Assembly: GCA_039649115.1 (NCBI GenBank)
Contig: JBBWZQ010000283.1
Span: 1 to 6,392, forward strand
Length of the DNA stretch: 6,392 nt
DNA from: DATEJJ01 sp039649115
Lineage (GTDB): Bacteria > Actinomycetota > Actinomycetes > Mycobacteriales > Micromonosporaceae
Direction of reading: 5' to 3'
The number at the start of each line of letters is the position of its first letter. The stretch's first letter is position 1. Below, in pieces: positions 1 to 5,267 of this stretch. Below the pieces are notes generated by a model, which saw only the letters and a list, made by a program, of their open reading frames with translations, made no database searches and was not told the DNA's origin. The translations under genes were made by a program, and so were the position numbers.

Positions 1-705
1 GAGTCGAGCCGTATCGGCGGGGGCACTCCAGCGCCCGCCGGGATTGAGTGCGGCCACCGCGGCACGGGCCTGCTCATCGGCGTAGCCGGTGTCGTTCGGC
101 CCGGGGTTGACGCAGTTCACGGTGATCCCGCGGCCGATGAGGTGAACCGCGAGGCTGCGCGTCACCTCGTGCAGGGCCGCCTTGGACGCGATGTACGGCA
201 ACTCGGCGGGCATCGCGCCGTGGTACTGCCCTGACGTGAACAGCACCACCCGCCCACCGGGGCGGCTGTCGTCGTGCTGGGCGGCGAACGCCTTGACCAG
301 CAACAGCGACGCCCTCGTGTTGACCGCGTAGGTGAGGTCCAGCTCGGCCGCCGTGAGGTCCTCCAGCCACTGCGCGCAACTGCGGGCGTGGTTGGCGACC
401 ACCACGTCAACGTGCCCGAAAGCCTCGCGCGCGGCGGCGACGAGCGCCGCGGGCGCCTCGGGCGCGCTGAGGTCGGCGGAGACGTGTTCGACCCGGCCAC
501 CGGCGTGACGCAACTCGTCCACCAGCGCCTCCGGTCCGGCGACGTCGGCGCCCCAGGGTTGCTCGGCGTCGTAGCGAGTCCACGAGTGCAGCAGGACCGC
601 CGCGCCCTGCGCGACCACCCGTCGAGCGATGGCCGCCCCGATCGCGATGCGGCGGCTGGCACCGGTCACGATCACCACCCGGTTCCGCAAAGACATGTCT
701 GCCAT
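1..705 (-). CDS. SDR family NAD(P)-dependent oxidoreductase, C-terminus cut by window edge
   Basis: Starting at the ATG at 705 the frame runs open for 235 codons to the left edge. It reads as a classical short-chain dehydrogenase/reductase (Rossmann fold, cytosolic). Visible motifs: an N-terminal cofactor motif TGASRRIAIG (residues 14-23), D78 followed by Leu (usual adenine contact), ANHA near 104-107 in place of the usual NNAG, N129, S158, and the catalytic pair Y171/K175 in YIASK. ITVNCVNPGPNDTGY (194-208) is the usual strand after the active-site helix. Family members are about 250 aa, so only some 10-20 residues should be missing. The cofactor motif has Ala at position 21 where related SRRIGIG proteins have Gly. 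The Shine-Dalgarno is weak; ATG 696 is an alternative start. It lies 116 nt downstream of the amidohydrolase on the same strand and could be co-transcribed. The substrate cannot be read from sequence; an acyl-carrier-protein reductase or sugar/steroid dehydrogenase role is possible but unsupported. Confidence 0.9.
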   Translation of the reverse strand, partial: MADMSLRNRVVIVTGASRRIAIGAAIARRVVAQGAAVLLHSWTRYDAEQPWGADVAGPEALVDELRHAGGRVEHVSADLSAPEAPAALVAAAREAFGHVDVVVANHARSCAQWLEDLTAAELDLTYAVNTRASLLLVKAFAAQHDDSRPGGRVVLFTSGQYHGAMPAELPYIASKAALHEVTRSLAVHLIGRGITVNCVNPGPNDTGYADEQARAAVAALNPGGRWSAPADTARL

Positions 706-774
706 CAGCGGATCATCGCCCGACTCGTCCTCGCCCGCAACGCGCGCCTGGCAGTGGACCTTGGTCGCTCGTTC

Positions 775-830
775 CCCCCAGCGGGGGCACGCGCGACCCA
801 GGTCCAGCGATTGCCCGGCGCTCAGCCGGG
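775..830 (-). terminator. Two small GC-rich hairpins after the amidohydrolase gene
   Basis: A 6-bp stem (814-819 CCCGGC with 825-830 GCCGGG, 5-nt loop) spans the amidohydrolase stop codon. A second 5-bp C/G stem (775-779 with 783-787, 3-nt loop) lies in the 116-nt gap before the SDR gene. Neither has a T tract, so at most these are weak, actinobacterial-style terminators or attenuators. In DNA this GC-rich such stems also arise by chance. Confidence 0.25.
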
Positions 831-1682
831 GAGCTTCAGGTTGTAGACGCGCGCGGCGGTGCCGGCGAGCACGAGGCCGGCCGTCTCCTCGTCGGGGCAC
901 AGCGCGACGACGGCGCGGGCGTTGCTGGCGATGCCGGGTACGCCGGGCCAGTCGGTACCGAAGATCATGCGGCGGGTGAGGCGGTCCCAGCGGTGCCTGG
1001 CGTAGTAGTCGCGCAGCCGGGACGGCGGCAGGCCGGACAGTTCGATCCAGACGCGTTCGTTGGACAGGGCCATGAACGCGGCCGCGTCGTACCACCAGCC
1101 CCGGCCGCCGTGCGCGAGCACGACGTCCAACCGGCGGAAGTCGCGCAGCACGTCGTCGAGCAGGATCGGGTCGGCGAACGCGTTGGACGAGCCGGGGAAC
1201 GTGCTGGTTCCACAGTGGACGACGACCGGGATGCCGGCGGACTGGCACAGCTCGTACGCCGGATAGAGCGCGCGGTCGTTGGCCGCGACTCCCGCGTGTA
1301 CCGGATGAATCTTGCAGGCGACGGCGCCGAGGGCCAGTTGCCGCGCCAGCTCCTCCTCGACCGGGTAGTGCAGGTGGGGGTTGACGTTGGCGACGAGCTT
1401 GACCCGCGAGGGGTTGGCCGCGGTCAGCGGCAGCATGTCCTCGACCGGTTGGATGCCGGTGGTCTTGGGGCTGTACTCGGCCAGCACCATGGCGATGTCG
1501 ACGCCCTCGGCGGCGAGGAAGGCGTCGAAGCGCGCCGGGTCGATGCTGCCGTCCGCGGCGTAGACCTGCGCGATCGCCGACTCGCCGCCGAAGTCGTGCG
1601 CCCACTGCCGCCACGCCGGCTTGAGCGTGGGCAGCCGGGCGGCGTGCAGGTGGACGTCCACGAGCGGGCGGCCGTCGAGCAT
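822..1682 (-). CDS. Metal-dependent amidohydrolase (amidohydrolase_2 / TIM-barrel hydrolase)
   Basis: A 286-aa protein of the amidohydrolase_2 type, a TIM-barrel metalloenzyme family that includes decarboxylases and C-C or C-N hydrolases. Metal-ligand and catalytic positions are all visible in order: DVHLH with H11 and H13 near the N-terminus, K124 with H126 and H129 in CKIHPVH, H156 in VVVHCG, H191 in LAHGG, and D244 in FGTDWPG. The C-terminal helix (DEETAGLVLAGTAARVYNL) matches the family's usual ending, where the last helix places a residue stretch ending in Asn-Leu. I chose the ATG at 1682 because AGGGG lies about 7 nt upstream and the family pattern begins almost at once. An in-frame GTG at 1688 is also possible. 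The frame stays open further upstream to 1907, but that part is Arg/Pro-rich and looks non-coding. The substrate is unknown. The neighbouring SDR and aldo/keto reductase suggest small-molecule metabolism but do not define a pathway. Confidence 0.88.
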   Translation of the reverse strand: MLDGRPLVDVHLHAARLPTLKPAWRQWAHDFGGESAIAQVYAADGSIDPARFDAFLAAEGVDIAMVLAEYSPKTTGIQPVEDMLPLTAANPSRVKLVANVNPHLHYPVEEELARQLALGAVACKIHPVHAGVAANDRALYPAYELCQSAGIPVVVHCGTSTFPGSSNAFADPILLDDVLRDFRRLDVVLAHGGRGWWYDAAAFMALSNERVWIELSGLPPSRLRDYYARHRWDRLTRRMIFGTDWPGVPGIASNARAVVALCPDEETAGLVLAGTAARVYNLKLPG

Positions 1683-1691
1683 CAGCACACC

Positions 1692-1889
1692 CCTGCCACG
1701 GGGCCGAGCAGCACGGTCGCGGCCATCGCGCGCGGCTCGACGCGGCCGACCTCGCCGGTGGCGGTCGTCGGGTACGGTCCCACAAAAAATGATCTTACGC
1801 GGTGGAACACGGTCCGGGCGATCGCCTCGACGGCCTCGTTCGCCTGCCTCGCCTGGACCCTCGTCCGCTACGGCAGGATCACCGGGTGA
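1692..1889 (+). pseudogene. Possible C-terminal remnant of a DUF1772-type membrane protein
   Basis: In plus frame 0 (codons starting at positions divisible by 3) a stretch ending at the TGA at 1887-1889 keeps G or C in nearly every third position. Its last part reads DLTRWNTVRAIASTASF followed by ACLAWTLVRYGR. A Trp-Asn-x-Val-Arg motif leading into a hydrophobic helix and a closing Arg is what I recall from the last helix of DUF1772/anthrone-oxygenase-like small membrane proteins, which are about 150 aa. Only the last 35-65 residues could be present. Further upstream the frame is antisense to the amidohydrolase, and there is no convincing start; a GTG inside would give 43 aa. A short AT-rich run at 1781-1797 (AAA, AAT, GAT, CTT codons) interrupts the codon pattern and may mark the break point. 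The family assignment is from memory of the motif only; a chance open frame is possible. Confidence 0.3.
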
Positions 1890-1918
1890 CCGGCACGTGG
1901 GCGTCACGGGTGCCGGCC

Positions 1919-1942
1919 GGCCGCGGCGGTCAGGCCGCGGCG
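1919..1942. terminator. Direct repeat and 7-bp hairpin at the end of the aldo/keto reductase gene
   Basis: GGCCGCGGCG occurs twice (1919-1928 and 1933-1942). Because its core CCGCGG is self-complementary, 1920-1926 can also pair with 1935-1941 around an 8-nt loop. The structure covers the aldo/keto reductase stop codon and faces the end of the plus-strand remnant, so it could serve as a terminator for both strands. There is no T tract. It may simply be Ala-rich coding sequence at very high GC. Confidence 0.25.
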
Positions 1943-2985
1943 CGGTCCGCGGGCAGCCGCCGGCGGGCCGCCGCGTCTGCGAGTACCGGTGGGCGCCACG
2001 CGCCGTCGGGGTGGTACAGGTTGGTGCCCGGCGGAACGATCTCGTCGATCCGGTCGAGCGTGGCGTCGTCCAGGGCGAGCGAGGCGCCCTTCAGCAGGCC
2101 CTCCAGCTGCCCCATCGTCCGCGGCCCGAGGATCGCCGAGGTGACCGCCGGGTGGGCCACGGTGAAGGCGATGGCGAGGTCGGGAAGTGCGCAGCCGATG
2201 CTCGACGCGAGGTCGGCGAGCCGCTCGACGGCGTCCAGCTTCACCGCGTTCTCCGGGATGGCGGGGTCGAAACGCGCCGGGGTCAGTGCGGGCCGGCCCT
2301 GCGACAGGTCGACGGGCCGACCCTTGCGGTACCGGCCGGACAGGAAGCCCGACGCCAGCGGGCTCCAGACCAGCACACCCATGCCGTAGCGACCGCACAC
2401 CGGGAGCACCGACGCCTCGATCCCCCGGGCGAGGACCGAATAGGGCGGCTGTTCCGTCCGGAACCGCCCGAGACCGCGACGCTCGGCGACGTGGTGTGCC
2501 TCGACGATGTCCTCGGCCGGGAACGTCGAGCAGCCGAAGGCGCGGATCTTCCCGGCGCGGACCAGGTCGCTGAGCACGCCGAGGGTCTCCTCGATGTCGG
2601 TCGAGTAGTCCGGCCGGTGCACCTGGTACAGGTCGATCCAGTCGGTGTCGAGGCGGCGCAGGCTCTCCTCGACCTCGGTGAGGATCCAGCGCCGCGAGTT
2701 GCCACGGCGGTTGCGGCCCTCGCCCATCTGGAAGTGGACCTTGGTGGCCAGTACGACGTCGTCGCGGCGCCCCCGCAACGCCTTGCCCACGATCTGTTCG
2801 GACTCCCCGGCGGAGTACATGTCGGCGGTGTCGACGAAGTTGATGCCCTGGTCGAGAGCTGCGTGGATGATCCGGATGCAATCGTCGTGGTCCGGGTTGC
2901 CGACCGCGCCGAACATCATGGTGCCGAGGCAGTGGACGCTCACCTCGATGCCGGTGCCGCCCAGGACGCGGTAGCGCATGGTCAT
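1930..2985 (-). CDS. Aldo/keto reductase
   Basis: A 351-aa cytosolic NAD(P)H-dependent oxidoreductase of the aldo/keto reductase superfamily, reducing aldehydes or ketones. The catalytic tetrad is complete: D52 and Y57 in FVDTADMY, K82 in LATKV, and H123 in QVHRP. The N-terminal beta-hairpin (MRYRVLGGTGIEVS), the WSPLASGFLSGRY loop (207-219) and the C-terminal cofactor segment SAILGPRTMGQLEGLL (283-298) are all where the family has them. The length is normal for the bacterial (not the 280-aa DkgA) type. The ATG at 2985 is chosen because it sits exactly 7 nt past a TAGGGT -10, so the mRNA should be leaderless; the ATG at 2979 is the alternative and matches the usual first residue of the conserved part. 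The upstream MerR-type promoter implies induction by a small electrophile, metal or redox signal, but no merR gene is in the window. The actual substrate is unknown. Confidence 0.93.
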   Translation of the reverse strand: MTMRYRVLGGTGIEVSVHCLGTMMFGAVGNPDHDDCIRIIHAALDQGINFVDTADMYSAGESEQIVGKALRGRRDDVVLATKVHFQMGEGRNRRGNSRRWILTEVEESLRRLDTDWIDLYQVHRPDYSTDIEETLGVLSDLVRAGKIRAFGCSTFPAEDIVEAHHVAERRGLGRFRTEQPPYSVLARGIEASVLPVCGRYGMGVLVWSPLASGFLSGRYRKGRPVDLSQGRPALTPARFDPAIPENAVKLDAVERLADLASSIGCALPDLAIAFTVAHPAVTSAILGPRTMGQLEGLLKGASLALDDATLDRIDEIVPPGTNLYHPDGAWRPPVLADAAARRRLPADRAAA

Positions 2986-2991
2986 GGGGGC

Positions 2992-3022
2992 ACCCTAGAA
3001 GTTCGAGCACGCTCCAGGTCAA
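2992..3022 (-). promoter_or_regulatory. MerR-type promoter/operator of the aldo/keto reductase gene
   Basis: On the minus strand -35 TTGACC (3022-3017) and -10 TAGGGT (2997-2992) are separated by 19 bp (3016-2998), longer than the usual 17. The spacer holds a palindromic core GAGC-GT-GCTC (3005-3014) whose centre lies 7.5 bp into the spacer. The mer promoter has the same geometry: a 19-bp spacer with the dyad displaced toward -35. MerR-family activators bind such a dyad and untwist the overlong spacer. Only 6 nt separate the -10 from the ATG at 2985, which predicts a leaderless transcript. The regulator itself is not in this window. The dyad beyond the 10-bp core is imperfect. Confidence 0.6.
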
Positions 3023-3055
3023 GCGCGCTCTTCGTCAAGGGCGCTCTTTGTCAAG
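3008..3055 (-). repeat. Three tandem 16-bp imperfect repeats overlapping the -35 region
   Basis: Read on the minus strand, three adjoining 16-bp units each begin CTTGAC: CTTGACAAAGAGCGCC (3055-3040), CTTGACGAAGAGCGCG (3039-3024) and CTTGACCTGGAGCGTG (3023-3008). Units 1 and 2 match at 14 of 16 positions, units 2 and 3 at 12 of 16. The third unit is the working -35 box plus the left half of the MerR-like dyad; the other two look like copies of it placed upstream with no matching right half-site or -10. Confidence 0.8.
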
Positions 3056-3100
3056 CGCGGCCGGCCGCGGGACGCGCAGGTTCGCGCCAGGTTTCCGCGC

Positions 3101-3106
3101 TAGGTT
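3101..3106 (+). promoter_or_regulatory. -10 element for the 126-aa hypothetical gene
   Basis: TAGGTT fits the actinobacterial TANNNT -10 and is followed by 6 nt (GTGGCG) and then the ATG at 3113. Transcription starting about 7 nt downstream of the -10 would begin at the ATG itself. No convincing -35 box is seen 16-19 bp upstream. The spacing is identical to that of the divergent aldo/keto reductase promoter. Confidence 0.4.
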
Positions 3107-3112
3107 GTGGCG

Positions 3113-3493
3113 ATGGACGAGAACAGGGCCCGGCGGGTGGTGGACGCGCTGCGCGACCGGGGGGTACCCGCGCACATGGTGCACCGGCAGTCCGGCGCGG
3201 CGCGGGCGGGGGTACGCGTCGTGCTGCTGGACGGGCGGGAGGCGCTGTGGGACACCGACGGCACGGCCGGCCTCGAGGCGCAGGTGATGCGCGACGGCGT
3301 GCTCGTCGGGTTCGTACCGATGATCGAGGGGTCCGAGGACTTCGGCGAGGACCAGGTGATCGACGCGATCGCGCGCACGGACTACGACCAGCCGGTGGCG
3401 CGGCAGCGGGCCACCGCGCCGCCACCGGCGCCGTCGCTGCCCCGGGAGGGCGGCTTCTTCCGCCGGCTCATGGAGGGCTTCCGGGAGAGTTGA
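3113..3493 (+). CDS. Small hypothetical protein (126 aa)
   Basis: I do not recognise a named family. The protein has no signal peptide and no membrane segment. The N-terminal 25 residues are charged and helical-looking (DENRARRVVDALRDRGVP). A beta-rich middle follows (RVVLLDGREALWDTD, then VMRDGVLVGFVPMIEG), then an acidic stretch (SEDFGEDQVIDAIARTDY). After a Pro/Ala-rich linker (APPPAPSLP) comes a short amphipathic C-terminal helix (GGFFRRLMEGF) that could act as a docking or membrane-contact tail. Codon third positions are almost all G/C, supporting real coding. Start choice: ATG 3113 lies 7 nt past a TAGGTT -10 (leaderless); the in-frame GTG at 3107 would add two residues. It is divergent from the aldo/keto reductase (127-nt gap) and overlaps the 3' end of the phosphatase-fold gene on the other strand by 26 bp. 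Confidence 0.78.
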   Translation: MDENRARRVVDALRDRGVPAHMVHRQSGAARAGVRVVLLDGREALWDTDGTAGLEAQVMRDGVLVGFVPMIEGSEDFGEDQVIDAIARTDYDQPVARQRATAPPPAPSLPREGGFFRRLMEGFRES

Positions 3494-4319
3494 CGTCCAG
3501 CCCGATCCGGGCGGTCAGCGCCACGTGGTCGGACAGGTACACGCGGCGCCCGTCGGGCAGCGCCAGCGGCTCGGCGAACAGCAGCCCGCTGCCGGTGACG
3601 GGGAACCGTGCCGGGTCGCCGCGGACGAGCACGTAGTCGATGCGGTGCCCGGCGTACCCCGGCGGCAGGAACGCGGTGTGGTAGGTCACCGGATCGGTCG
3701 TGGCGAACGGGTCGCGCCAGGCGCCGCCGTCGACGATGAGCGGGTACAGCGGGGAGGCGCTGGCGATGTTGAAGTCGCCGGTGAGGAGCACCAGACCGGC
3801 GCCGGCACGCCGCACCACCCCGTGCAGCCTCCCGAGTTGGGCCCGCTGGAACGCGTGGTACCGGTTGCCGGCGGACCAGTCGCCGTCCTTGTTCGCGGTC
3901 AGGTGGGTGTTGCCGACGACCGTACCCAGCTCGGGCAGCTCCACCGTCAGTACGCCCTGCAGCATGCTGTTGACCGCGCGCTTGGCGCGGAAGCGGACGC
4001 TGCCGGCGTCGGGCCGTACGCCCCGGAAGGAGGTGTACGAGACCGCGCCGAAGGGCATCCGCGCGAAGGTCGCCAGTCCCCCGGCCGGTTGGCCGGCCAC
4101 CCCGCGCCGCCAGGCGACGTGCGGGAACGACGGCAGCCGGGCGCGCAGCGCCGCCAGGATACGGCTCCCCCATACCTCCTGGAAGTTCACCACGTCGATG
4201 TCGGACTCGTCGATGCGCCGGCAGAAGTGGGTGGCCCGCTCCGCCAGCGGCGGAAGCGGCGAGGGCAGCCCGCACACGTTGAGCGACGCCACGTGGATCG
4301 CCGCCGGCCCGTTGCCCAT
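3468..4319 (-). CDS. Endonuclease/exonuclease/phosphatase family protein
   Basis: A 283-aa metal-dependent phosphodiesterase/phosphatase of the DNase I-like fold (the family of exonuclease III, inositol-phosphate phosphatases and bacterial sphingomyelinases). The active-site set is complete in order: N14 in SLNVCGLP, E48 in NFQEVWG (Mg2+ ligand), H139 in GNTHLTAN, D182 and N184 in GDFN, D228 in IDYVLV, and D264-H265 in SDH. The Ala-Val-Asn-Ser-Met-Leu-Gln segment around 115-121 sits where related enzymes bind substrate. No signal peptide is seen, so it is probably cytosolic. The substrate cannot be told from sequence; a lipid or sugar phosphate is as plausible as DNA. The start at 4319 has GGAG with a 9-nt spacing; the in-frame ATG at 4334 has no Shine-Dalgarno, and the GGAG actually lies within its first codons. 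A hairpin 47 nt upstream separates it from the lysine-rich peptide gene. It converges on, and overlaps, the 126-aa gene. Confidence 0.88.
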   Translation of the reverse strand: MGNGPAAIHVASLNVCGLPSPLPPLAERATHFCRRIDESDIDVVNFQEVWGSRILAALRARLPSFPHVAWRRGVAGQPAGGLATFARMPFGAVSYTSFRGVRPDAGSVRFRAKRAVNSMLQGVLTVELPELGTVVGNTHLTANKDGDWSAGNRYHAFQRAQLGRLHGVVRRAGAGLVLLTGDFNIASASPLYPLIVDGGAWRDPFATTDPVTYHTAFLPPGYAGHRIDYVLVRGDPARFPVTGSGLLFAEPLALPDGRRVYLSDHVALTARIGLDVNSPGSPP

Positions 4320-4365
4320 GCCCACAGTCTCCATGATCCCGGGCGGTTGCGACCGGTTGGCGACG

Positions 4366-4393
4366 GTCTCGCCCGGAAGTCACCGGGCGAGAC
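4366..4393 (-). terminator. Perfect 11-bp hairpin after the lysine-rich peptide gene
   Basis: 4366-4376 (GTCTCGCCCGG) pairs without mismatch with 4383-4393 around a 6-nt loop. On the minus strand it begins 11 nt after the peptide's stop codon. There is no T tract, as is common for actinobacterial intrinsic terminators. Being near-symmetrical, it could act on either strand, but the only gene that ends into it is the peptide gene. Partial read-through into the phosphatase-fold gene is possible. Confidence 0.65.
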
Positions 4394-4404
4394 GGAGTAG
4401 CCGC

Positions 4405-4458
4405 CTACTTCTTCTTGTTCTTCTTGGACTTCTTGTCCTTCTTTGACTTCTTCGCCAT
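4405..4458 (-). CDS. 17-residue lysine-rich peptide
   Basis: ATG at 4458 to TAG at 4407-4405 encodes MAKKSKKDKKSKKNKKK: 11 lysines of 17 residues in a repeating Lys-Lys-X pattern, all encoded by AAG, with X being Ser, Lys, Asp or Asn. The start is backed by a strong Shine-Dalgarno (GGGAGGAG, 4475-4468) 9 nt upstream, by a TAGGAT -10 upstream (4533-4528), and by a perfect hairpin just after the stop, so it looks like a complete small transcription unit. Function is unknown to me. A peptide this basic would bind nucleic acid, ribosomes or acidic membranes, resembling the basic tails of actinobacterial HU/H1-like proteins. Alternatives: a leader peptide, or the coding part of a small RNA. The run is AT-rich by comparison with its surroundings because of the AAG codons. 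Confidence 0.6.
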   Translation of the reverse strand: MAKKSKKDKKSKKNKKK

Positions 4459-4527
4459 GGTCGCGTGCTCCTCCCTACCCAACATCCGTTCGCCAACCGC
4501 TGTTCACGAATCCGTTGCGCAGCCGCC

Positions 4528-4533
4528 ATCCTA
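4528..4533 (-). promoter_or_regulatory. -10 element for the lysine-rich peptide gene
   Basis: TAGGAT on the minus strand (4533 to 4528) is a good TANNNT -10. Transcription would begin near 4521, giving a leader of about 63 nt before the ATG at 4458. No clear -35 is present at the expected distance. The element lies between two short inverted GCCGC/GCGGC arms. Confidence 0.35.
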
Positions 4534-4661
4534 GCGGCGCCTGGTTGCGGCCGGCCGAACAACCTGTACGGCGTTTCACTTCTGCGACACGATGGCGGGC
4601 GGGTCGCTGACCAGCGGGCATTCTGATCGGCATCCATCGAACGGTAGGCGGGAGCTCATCC

Positions 4662-4703
4662 ATGGCTGGGCTCACGTTTCCCGCGTGCCGGGCGTCTACC
4701 TGA
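4662..4703 (+). CDS. Possible 13-codon upstream ORF (leader peptide) before the methyltransferase
   Basis: ATG at 4662 to TGA at 4701-4703 encodes MAGLTFPACRAST. A GGGAG Shine-Dalgarno (4650-4654) lies 7 nt upstream, better placed than that of many real genes here. It ends 56 nt before the ATG of the first methyltransferase, and its stop codon lies in the loop of the hairpin at 4684-4716. A translating ribosome would therefore open that hairpin. With so short a reading frame, chance is a serious alternative. Confidence 0.3.
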   Translation: MAGLTFPACRAST

Positions 4704-4716
4704 CGTACGCCGCACG
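4684..4716 (+). promoter_or_regulatory. Predicted leader hairpin upstream of the first methyltransferase
   Basis: CGTGC (4684-4688) plus GGCGT (4691-4695) can pair with ACGCC (4707-4711) plus GCACG (4712-4716): 10 base pairs with a 2-nt bulge (4689-4690) and an 11-nt loop. It ends 43 nt before the preferred start codon. No recognisable riboswitch, Ada box or LexA box was seen in the 300-bp stretch 4459-4759, and no clear plus-strand promoter. Confidence 0.3.
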
Positions 4717-4759
4717 GCAGGGGGACGGCCGCGCGGCACGGAGCGGAAGGATGAGACTG

Positions 4760-5263
4760 ATGAGCATGCGGCATGGTGTGGTGGCTTCGCCGGTGGGTGC
4801 GCTGACCGTGGTGGCACCCGACGGCGGCGGGCTGGCCGGCCTGTACTTCGCCGACCATCTGCGCCGGCCCGGTCCGGACGCGGTCGGCCCCCGGGACGAC
4901 GCGCCGTTCGCGGAGGTGGCGCGGCAGCTGGACGAGTACTTCGCCGGCGCGCGTACCGGGTTCGACCTGCCGCTCGCACCGCCGGGGACCGCCTTCCACC
5001 AGCGTGTCTGGGACCTGGTTGCCCGGATACCGTATGGCCGGACGCGGACCTACGGCGAGCTGGCGAAGGAGCTGGGTGACCCCGGGTTGGCCCAGGCGGT
5101 CGGCGCGGCCAACGGCCGCAACCCGCTCAGCATCCTGGTGCCGTGCCACCGGGTGGTCGGCGCCGACGGCAGCCTGACCGGCTACGCGGGCGGGCTGGCG
5201 CGCAAGCGCTTCCTGCTGGATCTGGAGGCCCGCGCGGACGCGCCGGCCGGGCGGCTGTTCTGA
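4760..5263 (+). CDS. ogt: Methylated-DNA-[protein]-cysteine S-methyltransferase, Ogt type
   Basis: A 167-aa suicide repair protein that moves methyl or alkyl groups from O6-alkylguanine (and O4-alkylthymine) in DNA to its own cysteine. The acceptor is C129 in ILVPCHRVVG, with H130. By spacing from that Cys, the other active-site residues match the human enzyme: Y98 (Tyr114) in TYGELA, N121 (Asn137) and E156 (Glu172). The C-terminal GYAGGLARKRFLL is typical of Ogt. One key residue differs: Q112 occupies the arginine-finger position (human Arg128, normally ARAVG, here AQAVG). Start: ATG 4760 has GGAAGG (4745-4750) with a 9-nt spacing; in-frame ATGs at 4751 and 4766 fit less well. It is followed after only 4 nt by the sigma factor gene, so the two are co-transcribed and probably coupled. 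Length is normal for Ogt; there is no Ada-type N-terminal regulatory domain. Confidence 0.93.
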   Translation: MSMRHGVVASPVGALTVVAPDGGGLAGLYFADHLRRPGPDAVGPRDDAPFAEVARQLDEYFAGARTGFDLPLAPPGTAFHQRVWDLVARIPYGRTRTYGELAKELGDPGLAQAVGAANGRNPLSILVPCHRVVGADGSLTGYAGGLARKRFLLDLEARADAPAGRLF

Positions 5264-5267
5264 AACG

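Noticed and set aside
1683..1907. N-terminal extension of the amidohydrolase to an ATG near 1907
   Set aside because: The extra 75 residues are Arg/Pro/Gly-rich and precede the point where the family fold begins. A Shine-Dalgarno is found only before the ATG at 1682.
1621..3636. Very long plus-strand open frame (671 codons)
   Set aside because: It is antisense to the well-supported aldo/keto reductase, is Arg/Gly/Pro-rich with no motif, and runs through the intergenic promoter region. Long antisense frames are expected at this GC content.
4636..4654. Possible LexA box starting TCGAAC before the repair operon
   Set aside because: Only the left half-site is present. The expected GTTCGA right half at the correct spacing is absent.
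4592..4759. N-terminal extension of the first methyltransferase to the ATG at 4592
   Set aside because: The added residues do not resemble the family, and GGAAGG is correctly placed for the ATG at 4760.
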